NCBI GenBank assembly: GCA_947448685.1
Contig: CANFOP010000003.1
Location: forward strand, 1-54,554
Direction: 5' to 3'
Length of the DNA stretch: 54,554 nt
Source: Chitinophagaceae bacterium
GTDB taxonomy: Bacteria; Bacteroidota; Bacteroidia; Chitinophagales; Chitinophagaceae
The translations under genes and the position numbers were made by a program. Below, piece by piece: positions 36,442 to 44,931 of this stretch. The notes below the pieces were generated by a model. That model had not been told where the DNA came from, did no database searches, and saw only the letters and a list, made by a program, of their open reading frames with translations. Every line of letters begins with the position of its first letter. Within the stretch, counting starts at the first letter, position 1.

Positions 36442-37407
36442 TTAGATAATTCCTTCTCTGATAATATCCTGAATATGAATTATGCCGGCATATTTATTAT
36501 TCTCTGTTACCAGCAATTGATTGATATTGTTTTTTCTCATCAATTCAAAAGCCTCTGCAGCGAGCGCTTCTGAAGAAATATTTTTAGGAGATGTGCTCAT
36601 GATATCTTTTGCCAATAATGATGATGTGTTATCATTTTTTTCAAGCATTCTTCTCAAATCACCATCTGTTATAATTCCAATGATGTCTTTGGATGAATTG
36701 ATAACAGCGGCAGCCCCTAATCTGTTTTTAGTGATTTCAATTATCAATTCTTTTACTGTGGCTTCTGGAAATACTGCAGGTAAATTATTTTTTGATAACA
36801 AATCAGACACCCTCAAATACAATTTTTTCCCCAACGTTCCTCCTGGATGAAATCTGGCAAAATCTTCTGATTTAAATCCTTTGATTTCCATCAAACAAAT
36901 GGCCAAAGCGTCACCCATCACCATTTGTGCAGTAGTACTGCTCGTAGGGGCAAGGTTGTTAGGGCAAGCTTCCTGCTGAATGGTAGTATTGATAAACACA
37001 TCACTATTGTTTGCCAAAAAAGATTGTATATTTCCACCCATTCCTATCAGCATATTGCCAAACCCTTTTAACAAAGGAACCAATACTTTTATTTCAGGAC
37101 TATCTCCGCTCTTGCTGATTACCATCACAATATCATCTCTTTGAATCATTCCCAAATCGCCATGAATGGCATCAGCTGCATGCATAAACAAAGAAGGCGT
37201 TCCGGTACTATTCAATGTAGCTGCTATTTTTTGTGCAATGATGGCACTTTTACCGATGCCACTTATAACAAATCTTCCGGAGGATGCCGCAATGGCTTTT
37301 ACAGCCTTAACAAATGAATCATCAATAAAATCGTAGAGCCCTCTGATACCAGAAGCCTGAATTTTAATGGAATTAAGGGCAATATGTTTGATAGATTCTT
37401 CGTTCAT
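36442..37407 (-). CDS. kdsD: Arabinose-5-phosphate isomerase (KpsF/GutQ/KdsD family)
   Basis: This enzyme converts ribulose-5-phosphate to arabinose-5-phosphate, the first committed step in Kdo synthesis. The 321-residue protein has a SIS domain (about 35-180) with GRFVISGIGKSAIIAQKIAATLNSTGTPSLFMHAADAIHGDLGMI, MVISKSGDSPEIKVLVP and LAPTSSTTAQMVMGDALA, then the family motif FARFHPGGTLGKKLYLRV and a CBS pair (about 205-320; GIITDGDLRRMLEKND, QLLVTENNKYAGIIHIQDIIREGI). It heads the operon kdsD-manC-aminotransferase and has a clear promoter just upstream. With kdsB opposite, it shows that LPS precursor genes cluster here. Confidence 0.95.
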   Translation of the reverse strand: MNEESIKHIALNSIKIQASGIRGLYDFIDDSFVKAVKAIAASSGRFVISGIGKSAIIAQKIAATLNSTGTPSLFMHAADAIHGDLGMIQRDDIVMVISKSGDSPEIKVLVPLLKGFGNMLIGMGGNIQSFLANNSDVFINTTIQQEACPNNLAPTSSTTAQMVMGDALAICLMEIKGFKSEDFARFHPGGTLGKKLYLRVSDLLSKNNLPAVFPEATVKELIIEITKNRLGAAAVINSSKDIIGIITDGDLRRMLEKNDNTSSLLAKDIMSTSPKNISSEALAAEAFELMRKNNINQLLVTENNKYAGIIHIQDIIREGII

Positions 37408-37420
37408 TAATTAAATTCCG

Positions 37421-37451
37421 CAAACCTACTCCAAAATAAGGATATAGTCAA
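37421..37451 (-). promoter_or_regulatory. Promoter of kdsD-manC operon
   Basis: On the minus strand TTG (37451-37449) is followed after 20 nt by TAGGTTTG (37428-37421), a full match to the Bacteroidota -33/-7 pattern. The -7 element ends 14 nt before the kdsD ATG, so the leader would be only a few nucleotides. Confidence 0.68.
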
Positions 37452-37553
37452 GAATTAGATGTCGGAGAGGAAACGAATATAATATATATATAATAAGTGA
37501 TTAAAGTCATCGTTTAAAGTAGTTTTCATCTATTTCTAATAAATACAAACCAA

Positions 37554-37561
37554 TAATTTTG
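37554..37561 (+). promoter_or_regulatory. Candidate -7 element for the small coiled-coil gene
   Basis: TAATTTTG matches TAnnTTTG exactly and lies 53 nt before the ATG at 37615. The -33 region has only a weak TTTC at 17-nt spacing, so this is a modest prediction. Confidence 0.4.
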
Positions 37562-37614
37562 ACATTATAGAAACAACCTAAAAAAGGACCAACCCCTAAC
37601 ACTATTATCACCCT

Positions 37615-38013
37615 ATGAACCAGTCAAAACTCAAGCAATATCGCTATGATATTGAAATGTGGAAAAGAGCATTATTAAATGCTCAACAAGAAAATGCTAT
37701 TTTAAAAACCCGATTGGCAGAATTCTCTACCACGCTCCAAGGTAAAAAATACATTGATCTGTTAGAATACCAACAAAACAGTCTTATCAGCATAGATAAT
37801 ATATTTTCCATCTTTAGAAACGATATCTATCATTACAACCTTTCGATTGAAAAAGAAATTTCGATTGCTGAAGATCAACCAGAACTAAAACTTTCTCAAC
37901 ATCAAAAAATGAGCAACGAAATAGAGGTAATTGAGTACACATTCAACAAATCGAAATTTCAATTCATTAACTTTATCAATGAAATACTGACTAAAAAAAA
38001 TGAGGCTAATTAA
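37615..38013 (+). CDS. Small coiled-coil protein, unknown function
   Basis: This 132-residue protein is not recognised. The first half (YRYDIEMWKRALLNAQQENAILKTRLAEF) has heptad-like spacing and should be a coiled coil. A second helical part runs from LLEYQQNSLISIDNIFSIFRNDIYHYN, with FNKSKFQFINFINEIL at the end. It has no signal peptide or transmembrane segment, so it is cytoplasmic. It has its own candidate promoter. Its stop codon overlaps the stop of the convergent REC-CRP regulator gene by 8 nt, a tight tail-to-tail arrangement. The codon use looks like its neighbours and the reading frame is fully open from an ATG, so it is probably a real gene. A role in signalling with its neighbours is speculative. 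Confidence 0.65.
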   Translation: MNQSKLKQYRYDIEMWKRALLNAQQENAILKTRLAEFSTTLQGKKYIDLLEYQQNSLISIDNIFSIFRNDIYHYNLSIEKEISIAEDQPELKLSQHQKMSNEIEVIEYTFNKSKFQFINFINEILTKKNEAN

Positions 38014-39064
38014 TCATTCCCTCGAGCTTTTTGTCATTAATGATGGATATATATCCGTCTTTTATATCTATTAATTTTTCGCTTTTGAAATCACTCAACG
38101 TTCGAATCAAAGATTCTGTTGCGGTACCGGCTATTGTTGCCAAATTTTCTCTGCTGATATCTATTCTGAAATTATCGTTCTCCTGAGTGTGATATTTATT
38201 TTTTAAAACTACTAGGGCGTCTGCTACTTTTTTTCTAAGCGAATTATAAGCGAGACTCAGTAAATGGTGTTCTTTATCTGAGATGTTTTTTGCCAGTAAT
38301 GATATGAATTTTTGCGCTACTTCGCGACTGTTTTTGAGCAAATCTTCAAACTCTTTTTTAGGTATAAGAGCCAATTCACATTCATCAATCGCTTCAGCAG
38401 TTTCTCTGTATAGTCCGCCCTGTAATAAAGCTATGTGTCCTAAAAAATCACCGGCCGAGTAAAGGTCTGTTACCAATTCTTTTCCATCATCGTTCGATTT
38501 AAATGTTTTTACTTTTCCTTTTAATACATAGTATAGCTGAATTGGATGATTACCTTCCGTATAAATGACTTGTTTCTTTTTATACTTGTTGATACTCCTG
38601 TGTTCTGTCAATGATTTAATTGGGTCCCCAAAAGACATTTCATTGATCATCTGACTAATACCATCTGCATCAGGCGTAAAATCTTTTTTTAGTATTTCAA
38701 TTTTTTTAAGTCTTCTGTCTATCGCGTTTAACAACTCTGTACTGTCAAAAGGTTTGGAAATATAATCATCCGCCCCAAGGTCCATTCCTTTTCTAAAGTC
38801 ACTTCTGTCTGTCTTGGCAGTCAAAAAAATGAATGGCGTGTTTTTAATCAATTCGTTTTTTTGAATGGCATGCAATACTCCGTATCCATCCAGCAAAGGC
38901 ATCATAATATCGCAAATAATCAAATCGGGCTTTACTTCAATTGCCTTTTCTACACCATCTTTTCCATTGGATGCGGTATAAACATTATACATCGCAAGTT
39001 CTAAAATTTCAGCCGTGTTTTCTCTGATTTCGTCATTGTCTTCAATCAATAAAAGTGTTTTCAT
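38006..39064 (-). CDS. Response regulator fused to a CRP/FNR-type DNA-binding protein
   Basis: This 352-residue hybrid regulator has a receiver domain (1-125) with IEDNDEI, phospho-acceptor Asp52 in LIICDIMMPLLDGYG, FLTAKTDR and DDYISKPFD. A cyclic-nucleotide-binding-like domain follows (about 150-265; QVIYTEGNHPIQLYYVLKGKVKTFK, YSAGDFLGHIALLQGGLYRETAEAIDECELALIPKKEF). The C-terminal Crp-type HTH (about 285-345) reads ISRENLATIAGTATESLIRTLSDFKSEKLIDI. The key cAMP-contacting Arg of CRP is not obvious, so phosphorylation may be the main signal. The PAS histidine kinase gene upstream on the same strand, 184 nt away, is the likely partner. Such REC-CRP fusions are seen in Bacteroidota, often near oxygen or NO responses; that link is inference. 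Confidence 0.92.
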   Translation of the reverse strand: MKTLLLIEDNDEIRENTAEILELAMYNVYTASNGKDGVEKAIEVKPDLIICDIMMPLLDGYGVLHAIQKNELIKNTPFIFLTAKTDRSDFRKGMDLGADDYISKPFDSTELLNAIDRRLKKIEILKKDFTPDADGISQMINEMSFGDPIKSLTEHRSINKYKKKQVIYTEGNHPIQLYYVLKGKVKTFKSNDDGKELVTDLYSAGDFLGHIALLQGGLYRETAEAIDECELALIPKKEFEDLLKNSREVAQKFISLLAKNISDKEHHLLSLAYNSLRKKVADALVVLKNKYHTQENDNFRIDISRENLATIAGTATESLIRTLSDFKSEKLIDIKDGYISIINDKKLEGMIN

Positions 39065-39248
39065 GTATGTATTTGTTTTAGTTTCTGGTTTGATGCTTTT
39101 ACTTTTTAATCACACTATACCCCTGTACCTCAGTTTAACAGAACTGATGTTTTGTTGTAATGATGGTGAGTTTCTTTTAAGGATTAGAAGGTTTATCGTA
39201 GTTGGTCTTCTTTAACTTGTAAAGAAGAAAAAAACAGATGAAGGATAA

Positions 39249-40919
39249 TCAACAGTTTTCATAGTGTAAAGAAGCTGCATTTAAAGATTCTTTGTGATTG
39301 GGTAATTTGATTTTAAATTCTGTTCCGATATTCAGTTGACTTTCAAATTCCAATGTGCCATTCAAACGTTCAACATATTTTGAAACGATATGCATTCCCA
39401 AACCGGTTCCCTGAATGTTTACCGCATTGGCGCCTCTGTAAAATCTTTCCATCAGATGCTTCTTGTCATCTTCAGAAATTCCAATGCCATTGTCTTTTAC
39501 GGATATTTTAATACAATCATTTTCAATTGCAGAGTCAATTACAATAATTGAATTTTCCGGAGAAAATTTTATAGCATTTGAAATCAGATTTATTAAAATG
39601 TTGCTTAGTAAAGAACTGTCTGAATAAACAACATTATCTCCATTGTGAGAATACTTGATTTTTTGACCATCTTTAATATTTGAATTCAAATCTTGAATAA
39701 GAGACTGGGATAATTTACTGATGTCAAACTCAGAAAACTTAATCGGAATCTTCCCTTCCTCAATTTTTCCAACATTTAAAAAATCATTTAAAATATCAGA
39801 CAGCAAACTAACAGAGGACACAATCCTGTTGATATGTTTGTCTCTTTTTGCCTGTTCTTCTGTACGTGTGTATTTGCTGATAAGGCAAGCAGATGAAAGT
39901 ATTGTACTTAAGGGGGTTCTGAACTCATGTGATGCAATAGAAACAAAACGAGTCTTAAGTTCTCCCAACTCTCTTTCTTTATTCAGGGATTCCTGAAGAT
40001 TTTTTTCTATCAATTTTCTGTCAGTAATATCAATGGCAAATGCCAGATAACCTGTTATTTCTTTTCCTTTATCTAAAATAGGTGTTATGGTAACAGATGC
40101 TATCACAGAAGAACCGTCCTTTTTTATTATGCTGCATTCTATATCATGAAAAAGATTCCTCTCCGATTTGATTTTGATTAATTCAAAATCATTATCAATA
40201 TTTAACCCGAATTCCCGGAAAAACTGATTTCGGTATTGTTGAATATCGGACTTGTCGATAAATATAAAAGGGGTTTCTTTATCAACAATCTCTTCTTTTG
40301 TGTAACCGGTAATATGAGTTGCTTCTGGATTGAAAAACTTTATAATACCTTCCTTATTTGTTACCATGAGCATAACAGCCGCATTGTCAAGAATAGCATT
40401 TTGGTATAACAAAGACAATTCAAGTTTTTCATTCAACTCTTCCAGTGTTTTATTGGCTTTTATCAGTTCTTTGTTTTTTCTATCATTATCTATTTCCAGC
40501 GCACTGTATTTTTTTTGAATATTAAGATGCTCTTTTGCTTTTAATGAAACATCTTTAATATACATGATTATTTGCTTTTGCTCATCTGATTCATAATTTA
40601 TCACACAGATATCAGCAGGAAATTCAATCCCATCTTTCTTTTTTCCAACAGCTTCAAATTCTTCGTCTATAAAATCATATTGGAAAACATTGCATGTAAT
40701 ATCATTTTCCGGAAACTTTGTCGAATCAACAATTGAAGGGATAAGGATAGATATATTTCGATGCAGAAAATCTTTTTCATCATAACCGAAAAGACTTTGG
40801 GTAAAGGGGCTGACAGAAAGTATTTTACCTTGCGCATTTATTAAAACAACAGCCTTTTTTGTATTTTTAAAAAAAACGCCGAAATCTATTTTTTCAATCG
40901 ATGTATTTACAGTGTTCAT
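39249..40919 (-). CDS. PAS-domain sensor histidine kinase (HisKA class)
   Basis: This 556-residue soluble kinase has a first PAS (about 10-130; VVLINAQGKILSVSPFTQSLFGYDEKDFL) and a coiled-coil linker (about 135-175). A second PAS with PAC spans about 175-305 (AAVMLMVTNKEGIIKFFNPEATHITGYTKEEIV, VIASVTITPILDKGKEITGYLAFAIDITDRK). The dimerisation and phospho-acceptor motif is VSIASHEFRTPLSTILSSACL. The HATPase domain has NILINLISNAIKFSPE, VKDNGIGISEDDKKHLMERFYRG and GTGLGMHIVSKYVERLNG. No transmembrane helices are seen. The REC-CRP gene follows 184 nt downstream, so it is the probable target. Ligands for the PAS domains are unknown. Confidence 0.95.
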   Translation of the reverse strand: MNTVNTSIEKIDFGVFFKNTKKAVVLINAQGKILSVSPFTQSLFGYDEKDFLHRNISILIPSIVDSTKFPENDITCNVFQYDFIDEEFEAVGKKKDGIEFPADICVINYESDEQKQIIMYIKDVSLKAKEHLNIQKKYSALEIDNDRKNKELIKANKTLEELNEKLELSLLYQNAILDNAAVMLMVTNKEGIIKFFNPEATHITGYTKEEIVDKETPFIFIDKSDIQQYRNQFFREFGLNIDNDFELIKIKSERNLFHDIECSIIKKDGSSVIASVTITPILDKGKEITGYLAFAIDITDRKLIEKNLQESLNKERELGELKTRFVSIASHEFRTPLSTILSSACLISKYTRTEEQAKRDKHINRIVSSVSLLSDILNDFLNVGKIEEGKIPIKFSEFDISKLSQSLIQDLNSNIKDGQKIKYSHNGDNVVYSDSSLLSNILINLISNAIKFSPENSIIVIDSAIENDCIKISVKDNGIGISEDDKKHLMERFYRGANAVNIQGTGLGMHIVSKYVERLNGTLEFESQLNIGTEFKIKLPNHKESLNAASLHYENC

Positions 40920-41135
40920 GGTTGGTCGGAATTAAGTTTAGTTGTTTAAAAAAAACTTATTGATCAGTAAATTAACATTTTATACTGAACCAAAAAGACA
41001 AATAAATAACTGTGTAGTTTTTTCGAAAAACCGTGTAGTTTTAGATTATTTCCGTGTTTTTATTTTGAGTTGTTGTATAATCATTAAAAAATCAAATTGA
41101 TTTGTTATTTTGTAGTTGTATTAATGTACTAGCGA
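40920..41135. other. Divergent intergenic region
   Basis: These 216 nt lie between the leftward PAS kinase and the rightward TPR membrane protein and must contain both promoters. The sequence is AT-rich with long A and T runs. A -7-like TTATTTTG lies about 29 nt before the rightward ATG but has one mismatch. I saw no inverted repeat worth naming. Confidence 0.3.
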
Positions 41136-43031
41136 ATGAAATATATTTCACTTAAAGTCACCGAGTTGATGTCAGTCATGAAGGGATTCCATTTGAAATG
41201 GAAGATGATGGTCATGTTGACAGTTGTTTGTATGGTTTTTTATACCAATAGTTGTTTTAATGATTATTGTTTGGATGATGTGATGGTAATCACAGAAAAC
41301 ACGAACACGCTGAAAGGATTTGAGGGAATTGAAGAGCATTTTACAAAAGACTATCTGTACGGATTTATGCACAAGGAAAGCCAAAGTGCCTTAAGTCCCT
41401 GGAGGCCGTTGTCATTGATTTCTTTTTCCATTGAAGTTGGCATGATGGGAATCAATCATCCTGCATACAGCCACATGATAAACGTCTTGTTGTATATATT
41501 TATAACCATCCTCTTATTTACTTTACTTTCTGAGTATTTATTAAAAGATTATTGGATTGCATTTTTTGCCGCTTTGTTGTTTGCTATTCACCCTATTCAC
41601 ACGGAGGTAGTCTCTAATATAAAAAGTCGGGATGAATTACTTTGTCTGATAACCATCCTCTCTTCCTTACATTTATTATGGAGATATTTAAACGCCAGAA
41701 AAAAAAGGACATTGTTTTGTTCATTGCTGCTGTTTTTTATGTCTCTTCTCTCCAAAGAAAACGCTATTACATTCGTTGCAGGCATTCCAATTATGCTTTA
41801 TTTTTTTTCTGACTTGAAGAAAAATAAAATCATTGCAATGTCATGCTGGTATTGGGTGGTGGCATTTATATATTTAGTTATTCGGTTGTATATTCTCAAG
41901 CATAATAACTTGGGAGATGATAGCACGAATGACGGATTCCTGATTATCAACTATCCTTTTCTATTTGCAGAAGGAAATGAGGCTTTCTTTACAAAAATAT
42001 TCATCCTTCTAAAATATCTGCAATTACTGGTATTTCCCAATCCACTTTGTTTTGACTATTCATATAATCAGATACCTTACGTTAACCAAAACAACTTATT
42101 CGTATGGTTGTCTTTTTTAACATACGGCTTCATGATTTTCTATGCAATCAAGCATTTTAAAAAGAAACATATACTTTCTTTTTGCATTTTACTTTTTTTG
42201 ATTACATTCTCATTGGCCACTAATTTATTTTTTGACATTGCAGTTACCATTGGAGAAAGGCTCTTATTCATCCCATCTGTATTTTTTTGTATAGCCATTG
42301 CGTATATCGGAAATCTGACTTTTTCATCCATAGAAAATAAAATATCGGTCAGTAAAAAAACACTTACTTTATTATTCATCATTCCTATAACAACTCTTTC
42401 TGCATATAAGGTAATCAACAGAAACAAAGACTGGAAAGATACAGACACATTGAACTTTGCTGATTACCCAAAAGCATCTAACAGTGTAAGAATGAACGAT
42501 GCATTGGGCAATTATTATTTAAGAAAAGTTGAATCAAAAAAATTAACGCCTGCTGAAGAAGTGAATTATATCAATAAAGCCATTCCATATTATAAAAAAG
42601 CAATTTCGTTATACCCTGCTTTTGAAAACGACCTGATCAATATCGCCATTTGCTATGATAAACTGGGAAACCTTTCGATGTCTGAATTGTACTGGAATAA
42701 ACTAAAAGAAGTTGCACCAAACAATCCACACTTGAAAGATTATAACAACCATCAAGCAGGAGTGAATATTTTGAAAGGCATCCAATTCAATGAACAAAAC
42801 AATTTTGATTCTTCTTACTTCTATTTGTCAAAGGGAATCAAAATGGCCATGTATGATGATTCAGTTACAGTTCAGGCATATTATCATATTGCAGGTCTTT
42901 ATTACAAAACAGGTAAGTATAGGGAAGCGCATGATGCGCTCGGTAAAGTACTTGCATTGGATCCTAACAATAAAACTGCGCAAATGGGCTATCAGAGCTG
43001 TGAAGAAATTCTGAAAAATAAAAATAAATGA
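41136..43031 (+). CDS. TMTC-like polytopic membrane protein with C-terminal TPR repeats
   Basis: This 631-residue inner-membrane protein has a GT-C-like topology. After an initial membrane helix (about 22-38) the first periplasmic loop has NDYCLDDVMVITENTNTLKGFEGIEEHF; the acidic DD pair after the first helix is the hallmark of GT-C mannosyltransferase-like proteins. AALLFAIHPIHTEVVSNIKSRDELLCL and SLLSKENAITFVAGIPIML match the TMTC/DUF1736 class. About ten membrane helices reach residue 430. The C-terminal part (about 445-625) has TPRs (YYKKAISLYPAFENDLINIAICYDKLGN, AHDALGKVLALDPNNKTAQMGY). Family members add mannose to proteins in eukaryotes; the bacterial role is unknown, possibly protein glycosylation. 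The ATG at 41136 precedes an alternative at Met12. Confidence 0.85.
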   Translation: MKYISLKVTELMSVMKGFHLKWKMMVMLTVVCMVFYTNSCFNDYCLDDVMVITENTNTLKGFEGIEEHFTKDYLYGFMHKESQSALSPWRPLSLISFSIEVGMMGINHPAYSHMINVLLYIFITILLFTLLSEYLLKDYWIAFFAALLFAIHPIHTEVVSNIKSRDELLCLITILSSLHLLWRYLNARKKRTLFCSLLLFFMSLLSKENAITFVAGIPIMLYFFSDLKKNKIIAMSCWYWVVAFIYLVIRLYILKHNNLGDDSTNDGFLIINYPFLFAEGNEAFFTKIFILLKYLQLLVFPNPLCFDYSYNQIPYVNQNNLFVWLSFLTYGFMIFYAIKHFKKKHILSFCILLFLITFSLATNLFFDIAVTIGERLLFIPSVFFCIAIAYIGNLTFSSIENKISVSKKTLTLLFIIPITTLSAYKVINRNKDWKDTDTLNFADYPKASNSVRMNDALGNYYLRKVESKKLTPAEEVNYINKAIPYYKKAISLYPAFENDLINIAICYDKLGNLSMSELYWNKLKEVAPNNPHLKDYNNHQAGVNILKGIQFNEQNNFDSSYFYLSKGIKMAMYDDSVTVQAYYHIAGLYYKTGKYREAHDALGKVLALDPNNKTAQMGYQSCEEILKNKNK

Positions 43032-43073
43032 TTGAACTGTCGAAGATGGCTGAATGTATAATCAATAAAACAA

Positions 43074-44150
43074 TTATTTCACATCAAAATCAATCACCAC
43101 TTTATCTGTGGTAGGATGAGCTTGACATGTTAATATGAAACCTTGCTCAATCTCCTCTTCTTCCAAAGCATAATTAACATCCATTCGAACATTACCTTCT
43201 AAAAGTTTTGCTCTGCAAGTACAACAAACACCACCCTTGCAGGCATAAGGCAAATCTGCGCCTTGTTTCAAAGCCTCATCTAAAATACTATTACCCTTAT
43301 ATGACAAATCAAACATGAAAGACCTTCCATCAAGATTTACAGTGATACTGCTTTTTACGCCCGATGAAACTTCATCATTAGAAGATTCCATCACTTTCAC
43401 AGATTGGACGGGGGCATTAAACAATTCAAAATGCAACTTGCTTTTATCAAGTCCATTCTGAGTCAAAAAATCAGAAGATGACGAAATCATAGTTTCGGGT
43501 CCGCATAAATATGCTGCATCAAATGCACTGAAATCTATAATTTTTTGTAAGGCTTTTAATTTTTCTTCATTAATCCTTCCATGAAATAAATCCATGTCTG
43601 TTTTTTCCCTGCTTAATATATTTATAAAGGAAAATCGCTCCATGTATTTATTTTTCAAGCTTTCCAATTCTTCAAAAAAAATGATGGAACTTCTGCTTTT
43701 GCTTCCGTATATTAATGTAATCTTGCTGTTGGGCTGTACATATAGGGTATGTTTGATAATGGAAATAATCGGTGTTATTCCACTTCCTGCAGCCATGGCA
43801 AGATAGTTTCCATTTTTATCAGGAAGCAAGTGGGCATTAAATTTTCCTGCAGGAGGCATCACCTCAAGCATGTCTCCTTTTGCAAGATGCTCATTGGCAT
43901 ATGTTGAAAACAAACCGCCCTCTACTTTCTTGATGGCAACTTTTAACTGATTTTCGTAAGGTGCTTTACATATTGAATAAGACCTTCTTACTTCATTTCC
44001 CTGAATTGTTTTTTTAATCGTAATGTTTTGTCCCTCTTTATAATTGAAAACAGATTCCAATTCTGCGGGAACATCGAAACAAATTGAAACACAATCCGGC
44101 GTCTCTTTGATGACTTCTTTAATTTTTAATTGATAAAACTGATATGCCAT
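43074..44150 (-). CDS. paaE: PaaE-like phenylacetyl-CoA epoxidase reductase subunit
   Basis: This 358-residue flavin and iron-sulfur reductase has an FAD-binding ferredoxin-reductase N domain (about 1-105) with RRSYSICKAPYENQLKVAIKKVEGGLFS. The NAD(P) domain follows (about 110-240; YLAMAAGSGITPIISIIKHTL, LIYGSKSRSSIIFFEEL, AAYLCGPETMI). The C-terminal plant-type [2Fe-2S] domain has PYACKGGVCCTCRAKLLEG and FILTCQAHP supplying four cysteines. This domain order is that of PaaE, which passes electrons to the PaaABC monooxygenase. The TetR gene just upstream (3 nt) fits a PaaR-like regulator. The catalytic subunits paaABC and paaD do not follow: the next gene is convergent. It may serve a distant paa cluster or another oxygenase. 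Confidence 0.85.
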   Translation of the reverse strand: MAYQFYQLKIKEVIKETPDCVSICFDVPAELESVFNYKEGQNITIKKTIQGNEVRRSYSICKAPYENQLKVAIKKVEGGLFSTYANEHLAKGDMLEVMPPAGKFNAHLLPDKNGNYLAMAAGSGITPIISIIKHTLYVQPNSKITLIYGSKSRSSIIFFEELESLKNKYMERFSFINILSREKTDMDLFHGRINEEKLKALQKIIDFSAFDAAYLCGPETMISSSSDFLTQNGLDKSKLHFELFNAPVQSVKVMESSNDEVSSGVKSSITVNLDGRSFMFDLSYKGNSILDEALKQGADLPYACKGGVCCTCRAKLLEGNVRMDVNYALEEEEIEQGFILTCQAHPTTDKVVIDFDVK

Positions 44151-44153
44151 TGT

Positions 44154-44747
44154 TTATATTTTTATCAGGCCATACAATAAATGACTGACCATATTATTTT
44201 CAAGTTGTTTTCTGTCGCTCGTTTTTTTGTGTCTGTACCAAAATTCCACCCCTCTTACCGCAGAAAGGATGGTAAGCACTACCACTGAAGAGTCTATGGG
44301 CCTTAGTTCCTTTTTTTTAATTCCTTGGTTTACCAACTCTGTAAGTCTGGTTTCATAAAATTTACGTTGTTGTAAAAAATTGCTTATGAAAGGATCTTCA
44401 AGCTGTCTCCATTCATGATTGGCAACATATACTTCATCATAATGATCTTGCATCATATTGATATGAAAACGGATAATGTTTTCCAACTTCTGTACAATAC
44501 TATTGGGCTTCTTTTCTATTTCACTTAAATGAATGCTGAAATCATTCGCTATTTTAAAACAAATCAATTGCAACAACTCTCCTTTTGATCCAATATGATT
44601 ATATAAACTGGACGCTTCTACTCCAATTGTTTCCGCCAACTCTCTCATAGAGGTTGCTGCAAAACCTTTTTTTCTAAACAAAACAGCCGCTTTTTTTACA
44701 ATCACGTCTTTTTTAGAAATATTTTTACTGGAAACAATTTTAGCCAC
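44154..44747 (-). CDS. TetR/AcrR-family regulator (PaaR-like candidate)
   Basis: This 197-residue regulator has an N-terminal HTH (about 14-60): KDVIVKKAAVLFRKKGFAATSMRELAETIGVEASSLYNHIGSKGELLQLI. A helical ligand-binding C-terminal domain follows (YDEVYVANHEWRQLEDPFISNFLQQRKFYETRLTELV). The start is GTG at 44745-44747, supported by a promoter whose -7 ends 17 nt upstream; no in-frame ATG fits the HTH. It lies 3 nt before paaE and is very likely co-transcribed and possibly autoregulated. In Bacteroidota TetR genes of this look head phenylacetate clusters; the effector (phenylacetyl-CoA) is an inference. Confidence 0.9.
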   Translation of the reverse strand: MAKIVSSKNISKKDVIVKKAAVLFRKKGFAATSMRELAETIGVEASSLYNHIGSKGELLQLICFKIANDFSIHLSEIEKKPNSIVQKLENIIRFHINMMQDHYDEVYVANHEWRQLEDPFISNFLQQRKFYETRLTELVNQGIKKKELRPIDSSVVVLTILSAVRGVEFWYRHKKTSDRKQLENNMVSHLLYGLIKI

Positions 44748-44763
44748 AATTTCAATTTTTGTA

Positions 44764-44793
44764 CAAAACTAATGGTTATTCTATGAATGACAA
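44764..44793 (-). promoter_or_regulatory. Promoter of tetR-paaE
   Basis: On the minus strand TTG (44793-44791) is separated by 19 nt from TAGTTTTG (44771-44764), a full match to the Bacteroidota -33/-7 pattern. The predicted transcript start would be about 10 nt before the GTG start at 44747. Confidence 0.7.
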
Positions 44794-44860
44794 CAGCCAA
44801 AATCCAACGTGGTTTGTGTATGTATTGTATGAATAAATTTATTTTTATGAATTAGTTCAT

Positions 44861-44885
44861 AAAAAAAGGAATCTGACGATTCCTT
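44861..44885 (-). terminator. Intrinsic terminator after the HNH gene
   Basis: On the minus strand AAGGAATC-GTCA-GATTCCTT is followed by TTTTTTT (to 44861). The 8-bp perfect stem with a T-run lies 47 nt after the HNH stop codon and would end the ligA-HNH transcript before tetR. Confidence 0.85.
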
Positions 44886-44931
44886 AATATTTTCAAAGCA
44901 ATGCTTTTATTCTTATTCTCCTGATGGCTTG

